Part shown: positions 33,848 through 42,088 of the stretch, one piece after another
How the letters are laid out: every line of letters begins with the position of its first letter
How positions within the stretch are numbered: position 1 is the first letter of the stretch
Source of the DNA: Clostridiales bacterium
Lineage (GTDB): Bacteria; Bacillota; Clostridia; Lachnospirales; WQUN01
Length of the DNA: 42,241 nucleotides
Direction of reading: 5' to 3'
NCBI GenBank assembly: GCA_031263155.1
Contig: JAISGK010000058.1
Location: 1-42,241 of the forward strand
The notes under the pieces: generated by a model
The model's database searches: none
What the model saw: the letters and a program-made list of their open reading frames with translations, nothing else
Told to the model about the DNA's origin: nothing
Translations under genes and position numbers: made by a program

Positions 33848-34553
33848 GGCTATTCCCCCCTTTTGTGTACTGCATATAGAGTTTTTCCAAGTTTGTTCCG
33901 TTTTGGAGAATGTCGTGCGCAGACAGTTCTTTCACAATTTCTCCGTTATGCAAAATACCAAGACAGGTGACTATCTGTGCCAACTCGCTCAAAATGTGGC
34001 TGGAAATCAAGATTGTTATCCCGCTTGTGCGGTTTAGGCGGAGCAATAGCGCCCGTAACTCGGCAATGCCGTCCGGGTCAAGTCCATTGGCCGGCTCGTC
34101 TAAAATAAGTATGTCGGGGCTTTCCAGTAACGCCATTGCCAGTTTTAATCTTTGTGTCATGCCAAGCGAAAAGTTTTTAACCAACTTTTTATTACTGTAC
34201 GCCAATCCGACGGTTTCTAAGACTTGTTTGATTTTACCCTCGCCGCGCATACCCAATAGATAGGATTGTTCTTTCATGTTCTCAAAAGCGTTCATGTTAA
34301 GAAATAGCGACGGAGAGTTTATCACAGCAGAAGCCCTGCTTGCGCGGTTATCAATATTGCTTATGGATACCGTCCCGCCGTATTCTTGAATAAGCCCCGT
34401 CAAGATACGAAACAGCGTTGTTTTTCCCGAGCCGTTTTTACCAATCAGCCCATAAATATCACCCTGCTTTACATGAATGGAAACATCATGTAAAACGGTT
34501 TGCCCGTCATACTTCTTTTGGATATGCTCGGCTGTTAAAATATATTGGCCCAT
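33840..34553 (-). CDS. ABC transporter ATPase (BcrA-like)
   Basis: 237-aa single-domain ATPase. Walker A GKNGSGKTT (about residues 38-46), signature NFSLGMTQRLKLAMALLESP, Walker B LILDEPANGLDPDG and the His loop ILISSHILSELAQ. The sequence resembles BcrA-type ATPases of peptide antibiotic exporters. The start follows TAGGAGGATTTTT. It lies between the anti-sigma gene (24 bases upstream) and the permease it energises. All belong to the minus-strand operon begun at the ECF sigma gene. Confidence 0.92.
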   Translation of the reverse strand: MGQYILTAEHIQKKYDGQTVLHDVSIHVKQGDIYGLIGKNGSGKTTLFRILTGLIQEYGGTVSISNIDNRASRASAVINSPSLFLNMNAFENMKEQSYLLGMRGEGKIKQVLETVGLAYSNKKLVKNFSLGMTQRLKLAMALLESPDILILDEPANGLDPDGIAELRALLLRLNRTSGITILISSHILSELAQIVTCLGILHNGEIVKELSAHDILQNGTNLEKLYMQYTKGGNSHG

Positions 34554-34577
34554 AATAAAAATCCTCCCATAGGATTA

Positions 34578-34898
34578 TTACATCATTTGAAAATCCATGA
34601 AGATATAGAGAACAAAGGCAAGTACAGCAATTAGTAAAATGGTGAATAAAATCCCTTTCAACAACGATTTTGCCATTCCTTTTTTCCACCTCTTTGACAG
34701 CTTTTTTACCGCTTCGGCTTCGTTCAAGTTTTGCTCCATTCTGTCAATGGATAATGTCGCGTCCATTGCCTGTAGCTCGCTCTTGCAGTTATCACATTCG
34801 GAAAGGTGTTCCTCAACCATCGCCTTACTGTCATTACTGCAAACGCCATCATGGTACAACGGCAGTAAGTCTTTTATTATCTCGCATGATGTTTTCAT
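34578..34898 (-). CDS. zinc-finger anti-sigma factor
   Basis: 106 aa. The cytoplasmic N-terminal zinc anti-sigma domain has the HxxxCxxC motif as His31, Cys35 and Cys38 (HLSECDNC), with Cys5 and Cys20 as possible further ligands. One C-terminal membrane helix (about 80-102: GILFTILLIAVLAFVLYIFM) anchors it. The start overlaps the sigma gene stop by four bases. It should hold the ECF sigma factor inactive until a signal, probably envelope stress or loss of zinc, releases it. Confidence 0.9.
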   Translation of the reverse strand: MKTSCEIIKDLLPLYHDGVCSNDSKAMVEEHLSECDNCKSELQAMDATLSIDRMEQNLNEAEAVKKLSKRWKKGMAKSLLKGILFTILLIAVLAFVLYIFMDFQMM

Positions 34899-35374
34899 TT
34901 CAACCCCTCCTGTAATTGTTTTTTTGCCCTGTAAAAAATCAACCTTGCCCAGCTATCGGTTTTTCCGAACAACCCACCGATTTGTGAGAATTTCAATTCT
35001 CCAAATACCCGCAAAGTAAAAACCTCCTTATACGGTTCATCAAGGTCATGAAGCAGGACGTGTAATCTTTTCGTTGATTCCTTATCAAGATAATCCGTTT
35101 CAATATCTGATTCTGTATCTGAAAATTCCATATCAACGATTGAAACAGCTCGCTTTTGTTTTTGAAAAAGGGAAAAATAGGTGTTTTTGGCAATTTGGCA
35201 AAGCCATACATATAATTTGCACGAACCGTTGAACTTGTCTATGTGCCGCATAGCCTTAAAAAATGTTTCCTGTGTAACTTCCTCCGCAATAGTTTCATCA
35301 CGGCTAAGAGATAACACATATTTATATACGTCAGTAAAATGCTCTTTATATATTTGCTCAAAATCCAACGCCAC
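34895..35374 (-). CDS. ECF-type RNA polymerase sigma factor
   Basis: 159 aa, starting at GTG 35374 with an ideal AGGAGGTGATG site. Region 2 (about 1-70: FEQIYKEHFTDVYKYVLSLS, then AEEVTQETFFKAMRHIDKF and WLCQIAKNTYFSLF) binds core polymerase and the -10. Region 4 (about 105-155: LDEPYKEVFTLRVFGELKFS and the helix-turn-helix up to FYRAKKQLQEGL) binds the -35. It is followed by its overlapping anti-sigma gene and an ABC exporter. An ECF-type promoter lies directly upstream, so it probably drives its own operon. Confidence 0.92.
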   Translation of the reverse strand: MALDFEQIYKEHFTDVYKYVLSLSRDETIAEEVTQETFFKAMRHIDKFNGSCKLYVWLCQIAKNTYFSLFQKQKRAVSIVDMEFSDTESDIETDYLDKESTKRLHVLLHDLDEPYKEVFTLRVFGELKFSQIGGLFGKTDSWARLIFYRAKKQLQEGLK

Positions 35375-35397
35375 TTCATCACCTCCTCGTCTATCTA

Positions 35398-35426
35398 TAA
35401 GACTGCGTTAGCATAAAAGCGTTTCA
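35398..35426 (-). promoter_or_regulatory. candidate auto-regulated ECF promoter
   Basis: On the minus strand TGAAAC (35426-35421), a 17-base spacer and GTCTTA (35403-35398). TGAAAC is the usual -35 of sigma-W/M/X-type factors and the GTC is compatible with their -10. It stands 24 bases before the sigma gene GTG, with the ribosome binding site between. Confidence 0.62.
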
Positions 35427-35495
35427 TAATTTTTTTCTTTTCTTCTTGCGTCCTCCGGCGTTGTTTGTTGGAAGAAAAGCGAAAGCGCCAAAGAA

Positions 35496-35578
35496 GGGGA
35501 GTATAGGAAAGCATCACCTCCGATGAATCGGTCGAGGTGATACTCTCTTATACTCCCCTATATTTTCCTATACTTTCC
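35496..35578. repeat. nested hairpins and a triple decamer repeat
   Basis: GGGGAGTATA (35496) pairs with TATACTCCCC (35549-35558). Inside, ATCACCTC (35513) pairs with GAGGTGAT (35534), and CGAT with ATCG. The right arm starts a decamer series TATACTCCCC, TATATTTTCC, TATACTTTCC (35549-35578). The left arm plus TAGGAAAG could pair with two alternative members of that series. It lies in the 430-base gap between the sigma operon and the glycosyltransferase and contains no gene. Confidence 0.75.
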
Positions 35579-35748
35579 GATTCTTCCCCGGCGAAATCAA
35601 GGTTCGCTTTTACGCCAAGGACTGCGGCGCGATAGAAAAAACCATAAAAACAATCGCCTCACCCATTGTGTGATCCCTTCACTTTGACCCGTTTTTTGAC
35701 CCATTTGCAGTAGGCGGGTAAAAACATTCGCAAAATAGGAAAATGGCA

Positions 35749-35793
35749 ATCGGGTAAGAGGCCGCTCAATTAATGGGTGCCCTCTTACCCGAT
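35749..35793 (-). terminator. terminator of the collagen/glycosyltransferase operon
   Basis: ATCGGGTAAGAGG (35749-35761) and CCTCTTACCCGAT (35781-35793) form a perfect 13-bp stem with a 19-nt loop, 12 bases beyond the glycosyltransferase stop. On the minus strand it is followed by TGCCATTTTCC, a weak T-rich tail. Confidence 0.78.
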
Positions 35794-35804
35794 CAGAACT
35801 ACGA

Positions 35805-36875
35805 TTATACCCCGCGCGCTTCCAAATATTTACGGTTATTGATAACCGCCGGGCTTTCCGGCCTGTATTCCGCCGCCTTTTCGTTATATATCTTTGCGCT
35901 CCCCAGGTCTCCCAACTCGCCGCTGCAAACGCACGCCTCTATACAGGGTATATATCCGCAATAGTCGAGTAGCACGAATCCTTTGCTAGAGCGGTTGCTT
36001 GCGCCCAGCGCGGTAAGAAACCACTTAAGGGCGCACTCAAAGTTCTTCTTTTCCTTGTAATAATAACCTATCCTAGTGCATATCTCAGGCCGGGGCGCAT
36101 CATATAAAAAACTGCGCGTTAGGGCAGGCAAAATTTTATCGTTTCGGCCCATATTCTTATAGCAAAGCGCCAAGCTAAGGCAGCTCGCTATATTGTCTTC
36201 TACCCAACCCTGCCCGTCGTCCAGAAATTTGGCAAACCACATGGCGGATTCGACATATCGGCCATTTTCTTTCAATTCACGCGCAAAATAGTATTGATCG
36301 CGCGGCAAGAAACTTTTTTTGTTTTCCAGCATCTTAAGATATATATTTATGTTACGCTTCAGATCGCCGCAATGCAATTTCTTATGCCATACTGCTATAT
36401 CGGTTTCCAGATAATTTCCGCCTAGGGGTATACATTCATGCACAGCGCCTTGCCATTGTTTATTCAAGTCCCTTCGCGTTAACCTTTCGCGCGTGGAACA
36501 GAGCAGAGGATAGCCATTAGCGTCCCAATGGGTAATATATTTCATCGTCACCATTTCAATAGAAATGTCTAATGTTTTTTTTAGTTCTAGCATTGCGCTT
36601 AACGACTCCGGCGAAATAATATCGTCCGCGTCAAGCCACATCTGGTAATCCATAGTCGATTTTTCATAGGAGCGATTCCGAGCGGCCGCGAAGTCATCTA
36701 CCCACTCAAAGTCATACAATTTATCGGTATACCTTAGCGCGATGTTTTTGGTTTCGTCAGTAGAGCCGGTGTCTACGATAATTATTTCATCGACGGCGTC
36801 TTTAACGCTATCAAGACAGCGCGCAAGCACATCCGCCTCATTTTTCACAATCATGCACAAACTGATAGTTATCAT
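35805..36875 (-). CDS. family 2 glycosyltransferase with TPR-like C-terminus
   Basis: 356 aa from the ATG at 36875 behind GTGGGGGAA. The N-terminal GT-A domain starts ITISLCMIVKNEADVLARCL. The nucleotide-binding Asp lies in IIIVDTGSTDETKNIA, and the metal-binding DxD equivalent is WLDADD near residue 92. After about residue 190 the chain becomes helical repeats (DQYYFARELKENGRYVESAM, then LALCYKNMGRNDKILPAL and YYKEKKNFECALKWFL), typical of TPR-linked glycosyltransferases. No membrane segments. It follows the collagen-like gene on the same strand. Glycosyltransferases next to such proteins (for example SgtA beside BclA3 in Clostridioides difficile) glycosylate their Thr-rich repeats, so the same is inferred here. 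Confidence 0.88.
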   Translation of the reverse strand: MITISLCMIVKNEADVLARCLDSVKDAVDEIIIVDTGSTDETKNIALRYTDKLYDFEWVDDFAAARNRSYEKSTMDYQMWLDADDIISPESLSAMLELKKTLDISIEMVTMKYITHWDANGYPLLCSTRERLTRRDLNKQWQGAVHECIPLGGNYLETDIAVWHKKLHCGDLKRNINIYLKMLENKKSFLPRDQYYFARELKENGRYVESAMWFAKFLDDGQGWVEDNIASCLSLALCYKNMGRNDKILPALTRSFLYDAPRPEICTRIGYYYKEKKNFECALKWFLTALGASNRSSKGFVLLDYCGYIPCIEACVCSGELGDLGSAKIYNEKAAEYRPESPAVINNRKYLEARGV

Positions 36876-36950
36876 ATAATTCCCCCACTCGTCATTGCGC
36901 AAGGCGGGTCATTACATGCCCCCGCGTCTGCCGCGCTATTGGGCGGCGGA

Positions 36951-38504
36951 TTATTGTATTTTAACGATTGTAAGCTCCAATCTCGACGCGACTACCTCAA
37001 ACCTTGAAAGGTTAACGAGTTTTATTTCGGTTGTCCGATCACACGGCACTATCATTGTTCCGCATACCTCCGCGAATTCGCCGCAGTAAGAGTAGCCGTC
37101 AGAACTCGTAGGGTATTCCAGACCGTCTACAATCATCGCGAACTTTAATGACACGACTCTGCTGGCGCATGACGGTTTCGCAGACAAGCGATAATTTATT
37201 AAATATCTGCCGCGCTCAAGGCATACATTGTGGCTTCCCGGTTGAATGGCGTATGAGTCGCATTGGCAAACCACATCTTCCAGCCAAACGGGACTCTCGT
37301 AATTTAGTATTTGGCTCCGAATTGATACGATATAGCAGCTGTTAAGCTCCAGGCTGCCGGCAGGACCAATTGGCCCCATTGGGCCTACAGGACCAGGCGC
37401 GCCTGTGTCGCCTTTAGGACCTTGCATTCCCATAGGACCCATTGCTCCCACAGATCCCGCAGGGCCCATTGGTCCCATAGGCCCAACCGCGCCGACAGGG
37501 CCATTATAGCCTCTTGGACCAACAGGGCCTTGAGGACCCGTAGGACCGGGCATCCCCGTAGAACCCGGATCTCCTTTTTCGCCAGTATCGCCTCGTGGGC
37601 CAATAGGGCCTTGCGCGCCTTGAGGGCCAGTCGGGCCTGTGTCCAATCCTGTCGGGCCGGTCGGGCCTGCGTCGCCTTGAAGTCCGGTTGGGCCGGTCGG
37701 ACCTGTGCCGCCTTGAAGCCCGGTTGGGCCAGTCGGACCTGTGTCGCCTTGAAGTCCTGTCGGGCCGGTTGGACCTGTGTCGCTTTGAAGTCCTGTCGGG
37801 CCGGTTGGACCTGTGCCGCCTTGAAGTCCTGTCGGGCCAGTCGGACCTGTGTCGCCTTGAAGTCCTGTCAGGCCGGTTGGACCTGTGCCGCCTTGAAGTC
37901 CTGTCGGGCCGGTTGAGCCGGGGTCGCCTTGAAGTCCTGTCGGGCCGCTTGGACCTGTGCCGCCTTGAAGCCCTGTCAGGCCAGTTGGACCTGTGCCGCC
38001 TTGAAGTCCTGTCGGGCCGGTTGGACCTGTGCCGCCTTGAAGCCCTGTCGGGCCGGTTGGACCTGTGCCGCCTTGAAGCCCTGTCGGGCCGGTTGGGCCT
38101 GTTATAAGATTCGCGAGGACAAGTACATTCAAGTCCCCGCTTTGAGCTGATTCTGTACCTGATGCGCTAGTATAATCAATTTGGGCCGTGTCGGACATGA
38201 GAGCTCCCAGCCCGGTGATCTGCGGGGTTTCTACCTGGAATGTCACATTGGCAACCCCGCTCGGATTCATGTCGGGAATGGGCACGGGACTGTTAATTGG
38301 GTCCGCTCCAGTTACAACGACGCCGTCGATTGTAACAGAATTTGGGACAACCGTAGCTCCTGAAATTCCGCGCACAAGATCAGTCAGTTGTATTCCTGTT
38401 AACACCAATGAGCTTGGGTTTTCAATAGCTATGCTGTACGTAACGATATCGCCAGGACTTACGGTAGTTGTGTTCGATGTTTTCGAAAGATTGGCCGCAG
38501 CCAT
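36951..38504 (-). CDS. collagen-like surface protein with DUF11-type N-domain
   Basis: 517 aa. Residues 1-130 resemble the DUF11/conserved-repeat beta domain ([20 protein letters not shown], then [16 protein letters not shown]). About 135-388 are Gly-X-Y triplets: a dozen copies of a 12-residue unit of the form [12 protein letters not shown] encoded by 36-bp repeats, then irregular triplets rich in GPMGP. The register breaks twice, at LQSDT and at GLDTGPTG. The C-terminal ~128 residues ([13 protein letters not shown] onward, with [16 protein letters not shown]) resemble a compact C1q/TNF-like trimerisation head as in BclA. There is no signal peptide, as for exosporium proteins made in the mother cell. 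Thr at the Y position offers O-glycosylation sites for the neighbouring enzyme. Confidence 0.87.
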   Translation of the reverse strand: MAAANLSKTSNTTTVSPGDIVTYSIAIENPSSLVLTGIQLTDLVRGISGATVVPNSVTIDGVVVTGADPINSPVPIPDMNPSGVANVTFQVETPQITGLGALMSDTAQIDYTSASGTESAQSGDLNVLVLANLITGPTGPTGLQGGTGPTGPTGLQGGTGPTGPTGLQGGTGPTGLTGLQGGTGPSGPTGLQGDPGSTGPTGLQGGTGPTGLTGLQGDTGPTGPTGLQGGTGPTGPTGLQSDTGPTGPTGLQGDTGPTGPTGLQGGTGPTGPTGLQGDAGPTGPTGLDTGPTGPQGAQGPIGPRGDTGEKGDPGSTGMPGPTGPQGPVGPRGYNGPVGAVGPMGPMGPAGSVGAMGPMGMQGPKGDTGAPGPVGPMGPIGPAGSLELNSCYIVSIRSQILNYESPVWLEDVVCQCDSYAIQPGSHNVCLERGRYLINYRLSAKPSCASRVVSLKFAMIVDGLEYPTSSDGYSYCGEFAEVCGTMIVPCDRTTEIKLVNLSRFEVVASRLELTIVKIQ

Positions 38505-38670
38505 TTTTTACTCTCCTCGAATTATTATTAACGACGTTGTATGCCTATTCTAAATAAGCAAGCTTAATAATGCTCTATCGTGGCACGAACGCCGTCAATT
38601 ACATCATATTCGCTATGTCCTATATAAGTGCGACTGCTGGTACATTTTTTTAGCGTATACATTAGCGTAT

Positions 38671-39381
38671 GTGTGGGAAAATATTGTGAAAAGGGGGTAT
38701 TTGGGCTTGCTTGCCGATTCCAACATAATTGAGGCGATGCAAAAATTGCAGGCCGCCAACAAGCGATCTGCAAGTAAAATAATAGCCATTGCCGCGTCAA
38801 CAGGCGGCACGGTCGCCATAGAAAAAGTGTTTCATTCTTTGCCCGCTAACATTGCCCCTATCGTGGTGGTGCAACACATAACGAGCGGGTTTAGCAAAAT
38901 ATTTGCCGACCGGTTGGACGGCATATGCGCATTTCGCGTGAGAGAGGCGAAGCAAGGCGACATACTTAAACCGGGTTTGGCTCTTATAGCGCCAGCGGAT
39001 TGCCATATGCGCGTAATAAAATGCGCCAATGGTTTTGCCGTGCAAATATTTGTAGGAGAAAAGATTCATGGAGTGATGCCTGCCGCCGATATATTGTTTA
39101 ACTCTGTGGCGAATGTTGCAGGAGCTGACGCGATAGGCGTGATTCTGACAGGCATGGGAGAAGACGGCGCGTATGGAATCGCGCGAATGCGCAACGCCGG
39201 AGCAAAAACCATAGGGCAAGACGAGGCTACGTCTGTCGTATATGGGATGCCGCGCAGGGCGCGCGAGTTAGGCGGCCTGGATTATGTGCTGCCGCTGAAT
39301 AAGATTGCCGAAATGATTATGTACTTGCTTATTGGCAAAATCCCCACTGTTAAAGGCAGAGATTTTGATAATAACAGTTGA
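38671..39381 (+). CDS. stand-alone CheB-type methylesterase domain
   Basis: Catalytic domain of the chemoreceptor glutamate methylesterase/glutamine deamidase, without the usual receiver domain. Up to 236 aa. The start is uncertain: GTG 38671 is open, but the AGGGGG at 38692 favours a TTG at about 38707. The triad is visible: Ser43 in AIAASTGG, His69 in IVVVQH and Asp165 in LTGMGEDG. The rest follows the family (KPGLALIAPADCHMRVI, DATSVVYGMPRRA-like QDEATSVVYGMPRRARELGG). The first ~35 residues look helical and may bind a partner. No che or receptor gene is present in the window. It is divergent from the collagen-like gene. Confidence 0.88.
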   Translation: MWENIVKRGYLGLLADSNIIEAMQKLQAANKRSASKIIAIAASTGGTVAIEKVFHSLPANIAPIVVVQHITSGFSKIFADRLDGICAFRVREAKQGDILKPGLALIAPADCHMRVIKCANGFAVQIFVGEKIHGVMPAADILFNSVANVAGADAIGVILTGMGEDGAYGIARMRNAGAKTIGQDEATSVVYGMPRRARELGGLDYVLPLNKIAEMIMYLLIGKIPTVKGRDFDNNS

Positions 39382-39592
39382 GTTGTTTCAATTCCTTCTT
39401 CTCTTTTACCAGGTACGCATAGATTCAAGTTTTGCGGGGTTGTTTGTACCGTAAACGAAAGTGTGTTTTCTTTCATAAGAGGATTCCCCCTGAAAGGTTT
39501 TCCAGGCTTTTTACTATTTTCCTTTACAGGTATTATATCACGTTCTGGGTTTTTATGCCAGTTTTCCGCCACTTTTAGTTTTTAAGTAGCCC

Positions 39593-40135
39593 CTATATAT
39601 TTTTTCCATTAGTTATAAACAATTTTATTTCAAATAAATTGGGCTTGTATCCATTTGTCGTATCTATCTCTAATGTGGGTTCTGGAAATTGCGGAGGCTC
39701 ATATATATTATTTTCAGCCGAAGTTGCCGTGTCGCCATGAAAATACTCCCTTAACGGATCTTTATTTTTGCGTTCCGAATATCTCCTATATGCTAGATCT
39801 ACCTCTGCTTTGCATATAATTATTTTTATGCGCGATTTTTGTTTTAAAACCTCATACTTGGGAAACCAAAGTTTATGCTGAAACGCCGCCTCTGCTACTA
39901 TGGTTATTCTATTATCCAATAATAGCTCAATAACGTTAAAAAATGTATCATATATCTTTATGTTTTCTTCGTTTTTAATCTTATTGTGTTCTATGTGGAG
40001 TGTGTTTATATAGCCTTCTTTTATTTCATCCCTGCTTATTAATGGGCATCTTATCTCTTTGGCAATTATATGCGCCAGCGTAGATTTGCCGGAGCCGGGC
40101 CTGCCAGCAATGATTATCAACGTAGGTTTATCCAT
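39593..40135 (-). CDS. P-loop nucleotide kinase-like protein
   Basis: 180-aa cytosolic ATP-binding protein. Walker A is IIIAGRPGSGKSTLAHIIAK (GRPGSGKST at residues 11-19). The segment ISRDEIKEGY after it resembles the substrate-binding Asp of zeta-toxin/gluconate-kinase-like kinases. A hydrophobic strand ITIVAEAAF could be Walker B-like, and RIKIIICKAEVDLAYRRYSE supplies the basic lid arginines. The substrate is unknown; a small-molecule or tRNA-repair kinase would be compatible. There is no obvious partner gene nearby, so a toxin role is unsupported. Confidence 0.78.
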   Translation of the reverse strand: MDKPTLIIIAGRPGSGKSTLAHIIAKEIRCPLISRDEIKEGYINTLHIEHNKIKNEENIKIYDTFFNVIELLLDNRITIVAEAAFQHKLWFPKYEVLKQKSRIKIIICKAEVDLAYRRYSERKNKDPLREYFHGDTATSAENNIYEPPQFPEPTLEIDTTNGYKPNLFEIKLFITNGKNI

Positions 40136-40200
40136 CTCAATCTCCTTTATCTAGGTATAGCCCATTTCATGAATTTGGTCAATAATTTTTTACGCCCAGC

Positions 40201-40230
40201 GCAACCTTCGGTGAATTTTTCGGCCTATCT
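40201..40230 (+). promoter_or_regulatory. ECF-like promoter before the sigma-factor remnant
   Basis: GCAACC (40201-40206), a 17-base spacer and CCTATCTATATAGG from 40224. A GCAACC -35 with a downstream TATC-type -10 is an ECF pattern. The perfect palindrome GAAAGATCTTTC (40239-40250) follows, then the ribosome binding site AAGGAG. Confidence 0.45.
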
Positions 40231-40276
40231 ATATAGGTGAAAGATCTTTCAAGCGGACAAGGGAAGGAGCTATGGC

Positions 40277-40381
40277 ATGAGCGACGAGCAAATCATAGCT
40301 CTGTATTGAGAGCAGTTGGAGACGGCAGTAAGTGAAACAGCGGCGGCTGACCGCTTGGCGATTGTATTAAGTGTGTTTTAG
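40277..40381 (+). pseudogene. remnant of a sigma-70/ECF sigma factor gene
   Basis: ATG at 40277 with AAGGAG seven bases upstream. The frame reads MSDEQIIALY, a stop (TGA at 40307), then EQLETAVSETAAADRLAIVL and a second stop at 40381. The pattern IIALYW-R-E-AI-ETA is that of region 2 of short clostridial sigma factors, where the stopped position is normally Trp. The rest of the gene is absent. The promoter and ribosome binding site have outlived the gene. Confidence 0.55.
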
Positions 40382-40396
40382 GTAACAGAATAATTA

Positions 40397-40438
40397 GCGC
40401 TGTTGCAAAATTAAAAGCAACGGCGCATTGACTTTTTG
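40397..40438 (+). terminator. intrinsic terminator after the sigma remnant
   Basis: GCGCTGTTGC (40397) and GCAACGGCGC (40417-40426) pair with one G-U, around a 10-nt A-rich loop. They are followed by ATTGACTTTTTG. It would stop plus-strand transcripts of the remnant. The rest of the gap to the tRNA is AT-rich without a gene. Confidence 0.7.
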
Positions 40439-40523
40439 TTATGTAAAACGCTGTAGTTAGCCGTATTTTTTAATATTTTGTTGCGGCAATAAACCACAAA
40501 TAAACCACAATTTTGGCTTGCAA

Positions 40524-40563
40524 CAAAAAAATCAGCCTTCCTAATTTTTAGAAATGCTGATTT
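40524..40563 (-). terminator. terminator of the tRNA-Thr gene
   Basis: Minus strand: AAATCAGC (40563-40556) and GCTGATTT (40536-40529) form the stem, and seven T residues run from 40530 to 40524. It is 17 bases beyond the tRNA 3' end. Confidence 0.82.
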
Positions 40564-40579
40564 AGCAAGGTTTTTTAAA

Positions 40580-40651
40580 AGCTACTGGGGGGATTCGAAC
40601 CCCCGATCTATTGATTACGAATCAATTGCTCTACCCCTGAGCCACAGTAGC
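40580..40651 (-). tRNA. tRNA-Thr(CGT)
   Basis: A full cloverleaf on the minus strand: acceptor stem GCTACTG / CAGTAGC, D arm GCTCAGGGGTAGAGC, anticodon stem ATTGA / TCAAT with loop TTCGTAA (anticodon CGT, reads ACG), T arm GGGGGTTCGAATCCCCC. Position 73 is T, usual for Gram-positive tRNA-Thr, and CCA is not encoded. It has its own terminator. The IS4-type transposase gene starts about 150 bases away on the same strand, so this tRNA may be an insertion hot spot. Confidence 0.95.
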
Positions 40652-40804
40652 GAGTGGATTCTGGCGTTCTTACGGCATTATAATCAATTGCTTGACCCGT
40701 GTCAAGGCCGATTTTAAAGGACAAGCAGGTTTGAGAGGGAAGGTTTGTTCGGCCTGGACTTTTATGTTGTCCACCCAATGTCAACAACTTAGCAGCAACC
40801 AGTA

Positions 40805-42088
40805 TTAACAATTTGATTTTTGGTTAAAGTGAAAGTTTGCCTTTCTTGGATGTGGATTTCTCGGCACAGAACGATTTGGTCTAATTGGAGTCAATTTTTT
40901 GGTCAGGCGTTCGATTATTTTTGTTACGCGAGCAGCCCGTTTCACTGGATCATCTTCCAAAAGGGCGCGAGCCAGCCGATCCTTAAAAACTCCGACAGCC
41001 CGGTTAAAATTGACTTGATATTCATATTGGTTATCCTTATCTTCTCTGGCTTGGTCAATGATGGGCTGAGCTTCTGCGGCGGCGGTCGCAACAAAATTAA
41101 AGAGGTAGGCCGTAATGTAATAATCTTGATAGATACCTTCCTCAGTACGACAGGAGAAATTTTCAATCTCAAGTTTATGTCTTAAGTGGCTATACTGGGT
41201 TTCTATTGGCCACCTGTTGAAATATAGCTTACAGAAGGCGTTTTCTCCCATTCTTCGGTCAAACAAATTGGTGATCAACGTCTCTGTCTCACCGCTTGGG
41301 AGGGTAAACTTAATCACACGCAACTTGATCTTCGCGTTTCCTTGTTTTAATGTATATAGATGACTTCCAAGTGACATCTGATCAATATCCAAATTAAACT
41401 TGGAACGTAGTCCCATCAGGTAAGCGATATGTTTGTCCTCACAATAGCGCAACAATTCAAAAGAAGGGTAGCCGCGATCGAAAATGATCAATTCTTTTTT
41501 GAATGAAGGCATACTGACAAGGTGATCGATGTGCCCCATTGCTAAAGAACGTTCGTCAGTAGACATAGGAGCTATCTTAGCATCTATGATAAAGCCATTC
41601 AAAACATCGTACAAACAAGAAGATTGAGCGGTCACCGCCGTATCGTTCCTCCCAGTCGTACCAAAAATATCTCTAAGTCTCGGATCGCTGGGCAACTGCA
41701 TTTTGGAACCGTCAATTGCCGATACGCGATAGCCATGCCAAGTGCTATAGCCTTTTTCGTATATAAAGTTGACACTTTGCTCCATCAAGTAGCGGCAGGC
41801 TTCCCATCTTAGATTTTGCCTTGCTTTGCTAAACGCTTGCTGCGATATACTGATTTCTGAATGACCAAACAAATCAAAAAAATGTTCAAGAGCGGCCTGC
41901 GTACTGGATTTAATTTGATTGATCATCAAACCGATCATAGAGAACAATGGCATCTTCCTATTCCTTGTAAATGCGCTGGGGCGTTTTCTCGCCAGTGCAA
42001 GAAATGTTTCTGAAGACAAGATTTCATGAGAGTGACTAACGAGTTCTTTTAAGTATATCCGCAATCTCTTTGGTTGATTAACTTTCAT
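40805..42088 (-). CDS. IS4-family transposase
   Basis: DDE transposase, 427 aa from the ATG at 42088 (GGTGAT four bases upstream); the frame is open to GTG 42118. Catalytic residues appear in the expected order: Asp in RVSAIDGSKMQLP, Asp in ELIIFDRGYPSFELL, and Glu in the IS4 signature YFNRWPIETQYSHLRHKLE (the Y-xx-R-xxx-E-xxxxxx-K pattern). The N-terminal 90 residues are helical and would bind the ends. The gene is intact, so the element may be active. I could not find its terminal inverted repeats with confidence; the flanks 40660-40800 and 42120-42241 hold no gene. Confidence 0.92.
   Translation of the reverse strand: MKVNQPKRLRIYLKELVSHSHEILSSETFLALARKRPSAFTRNRKMPLFSMIGLMINQIKSSTQAALEHFFDLFGHSEISISQQAFSKARQNLRWEACRYLMEQSVNFIYEKGYSTWHGYRVSAIDGSKMQLPSDPRLRDIFGTTGRNDTAVTAQSSCLYDVLNGFIIDAKIAPMSTDERSLAMGHIDHLVSMPSFKKELIIFDRGYPSFELLRYCEDKHIAYLMGLRSKFNLDIDQMSLGSHLYTLKQGNAKIKLRVIKFTLPSGETETLITNLFDRRMGENAFCKLYFNRWPIETQYSHLRHKLEIENFSCRTEEGIYQDYYITAYLFNFVATAAAEAQPIIDQAREDKDNQYEYQVNFNRAVGVFKDRLARALLEDDPVKRAARVTKIIERLTKKLTPIRPNRSVPRNPHPRKANFHFNQKSNC

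Noticed and set aside
37650-38100. CRISPR-like array of 36-bp repeats
   Set aside because: The repeats are contiguous with no spacers and encode Gly-X-Y triplets in frame.
37422-38150. Long open frames on the plus strand across the collagen repeat
   Set aside because: They are products of the 36-bp coding repeat of the minus-strand gene; translation gives unnatural Cys/Arg/Leu repeats.
39282-39476. 64-codon minus-strand frame (MKENTLSFTVQTTPQ) with GGGGG and a TATAAT-like box upstream
   Set aside because: Its second half is antisense to the CheB coding end and no family is recognisable; too weak to call, though the start signals are decent.
40307-40309. TGA read as Trp or selenocysteine in the sigma remnant
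   Set aside because: TGA ends other intact genes in this window, no SECIS-like hairpin follows, and the frame stops again 24 codons later.
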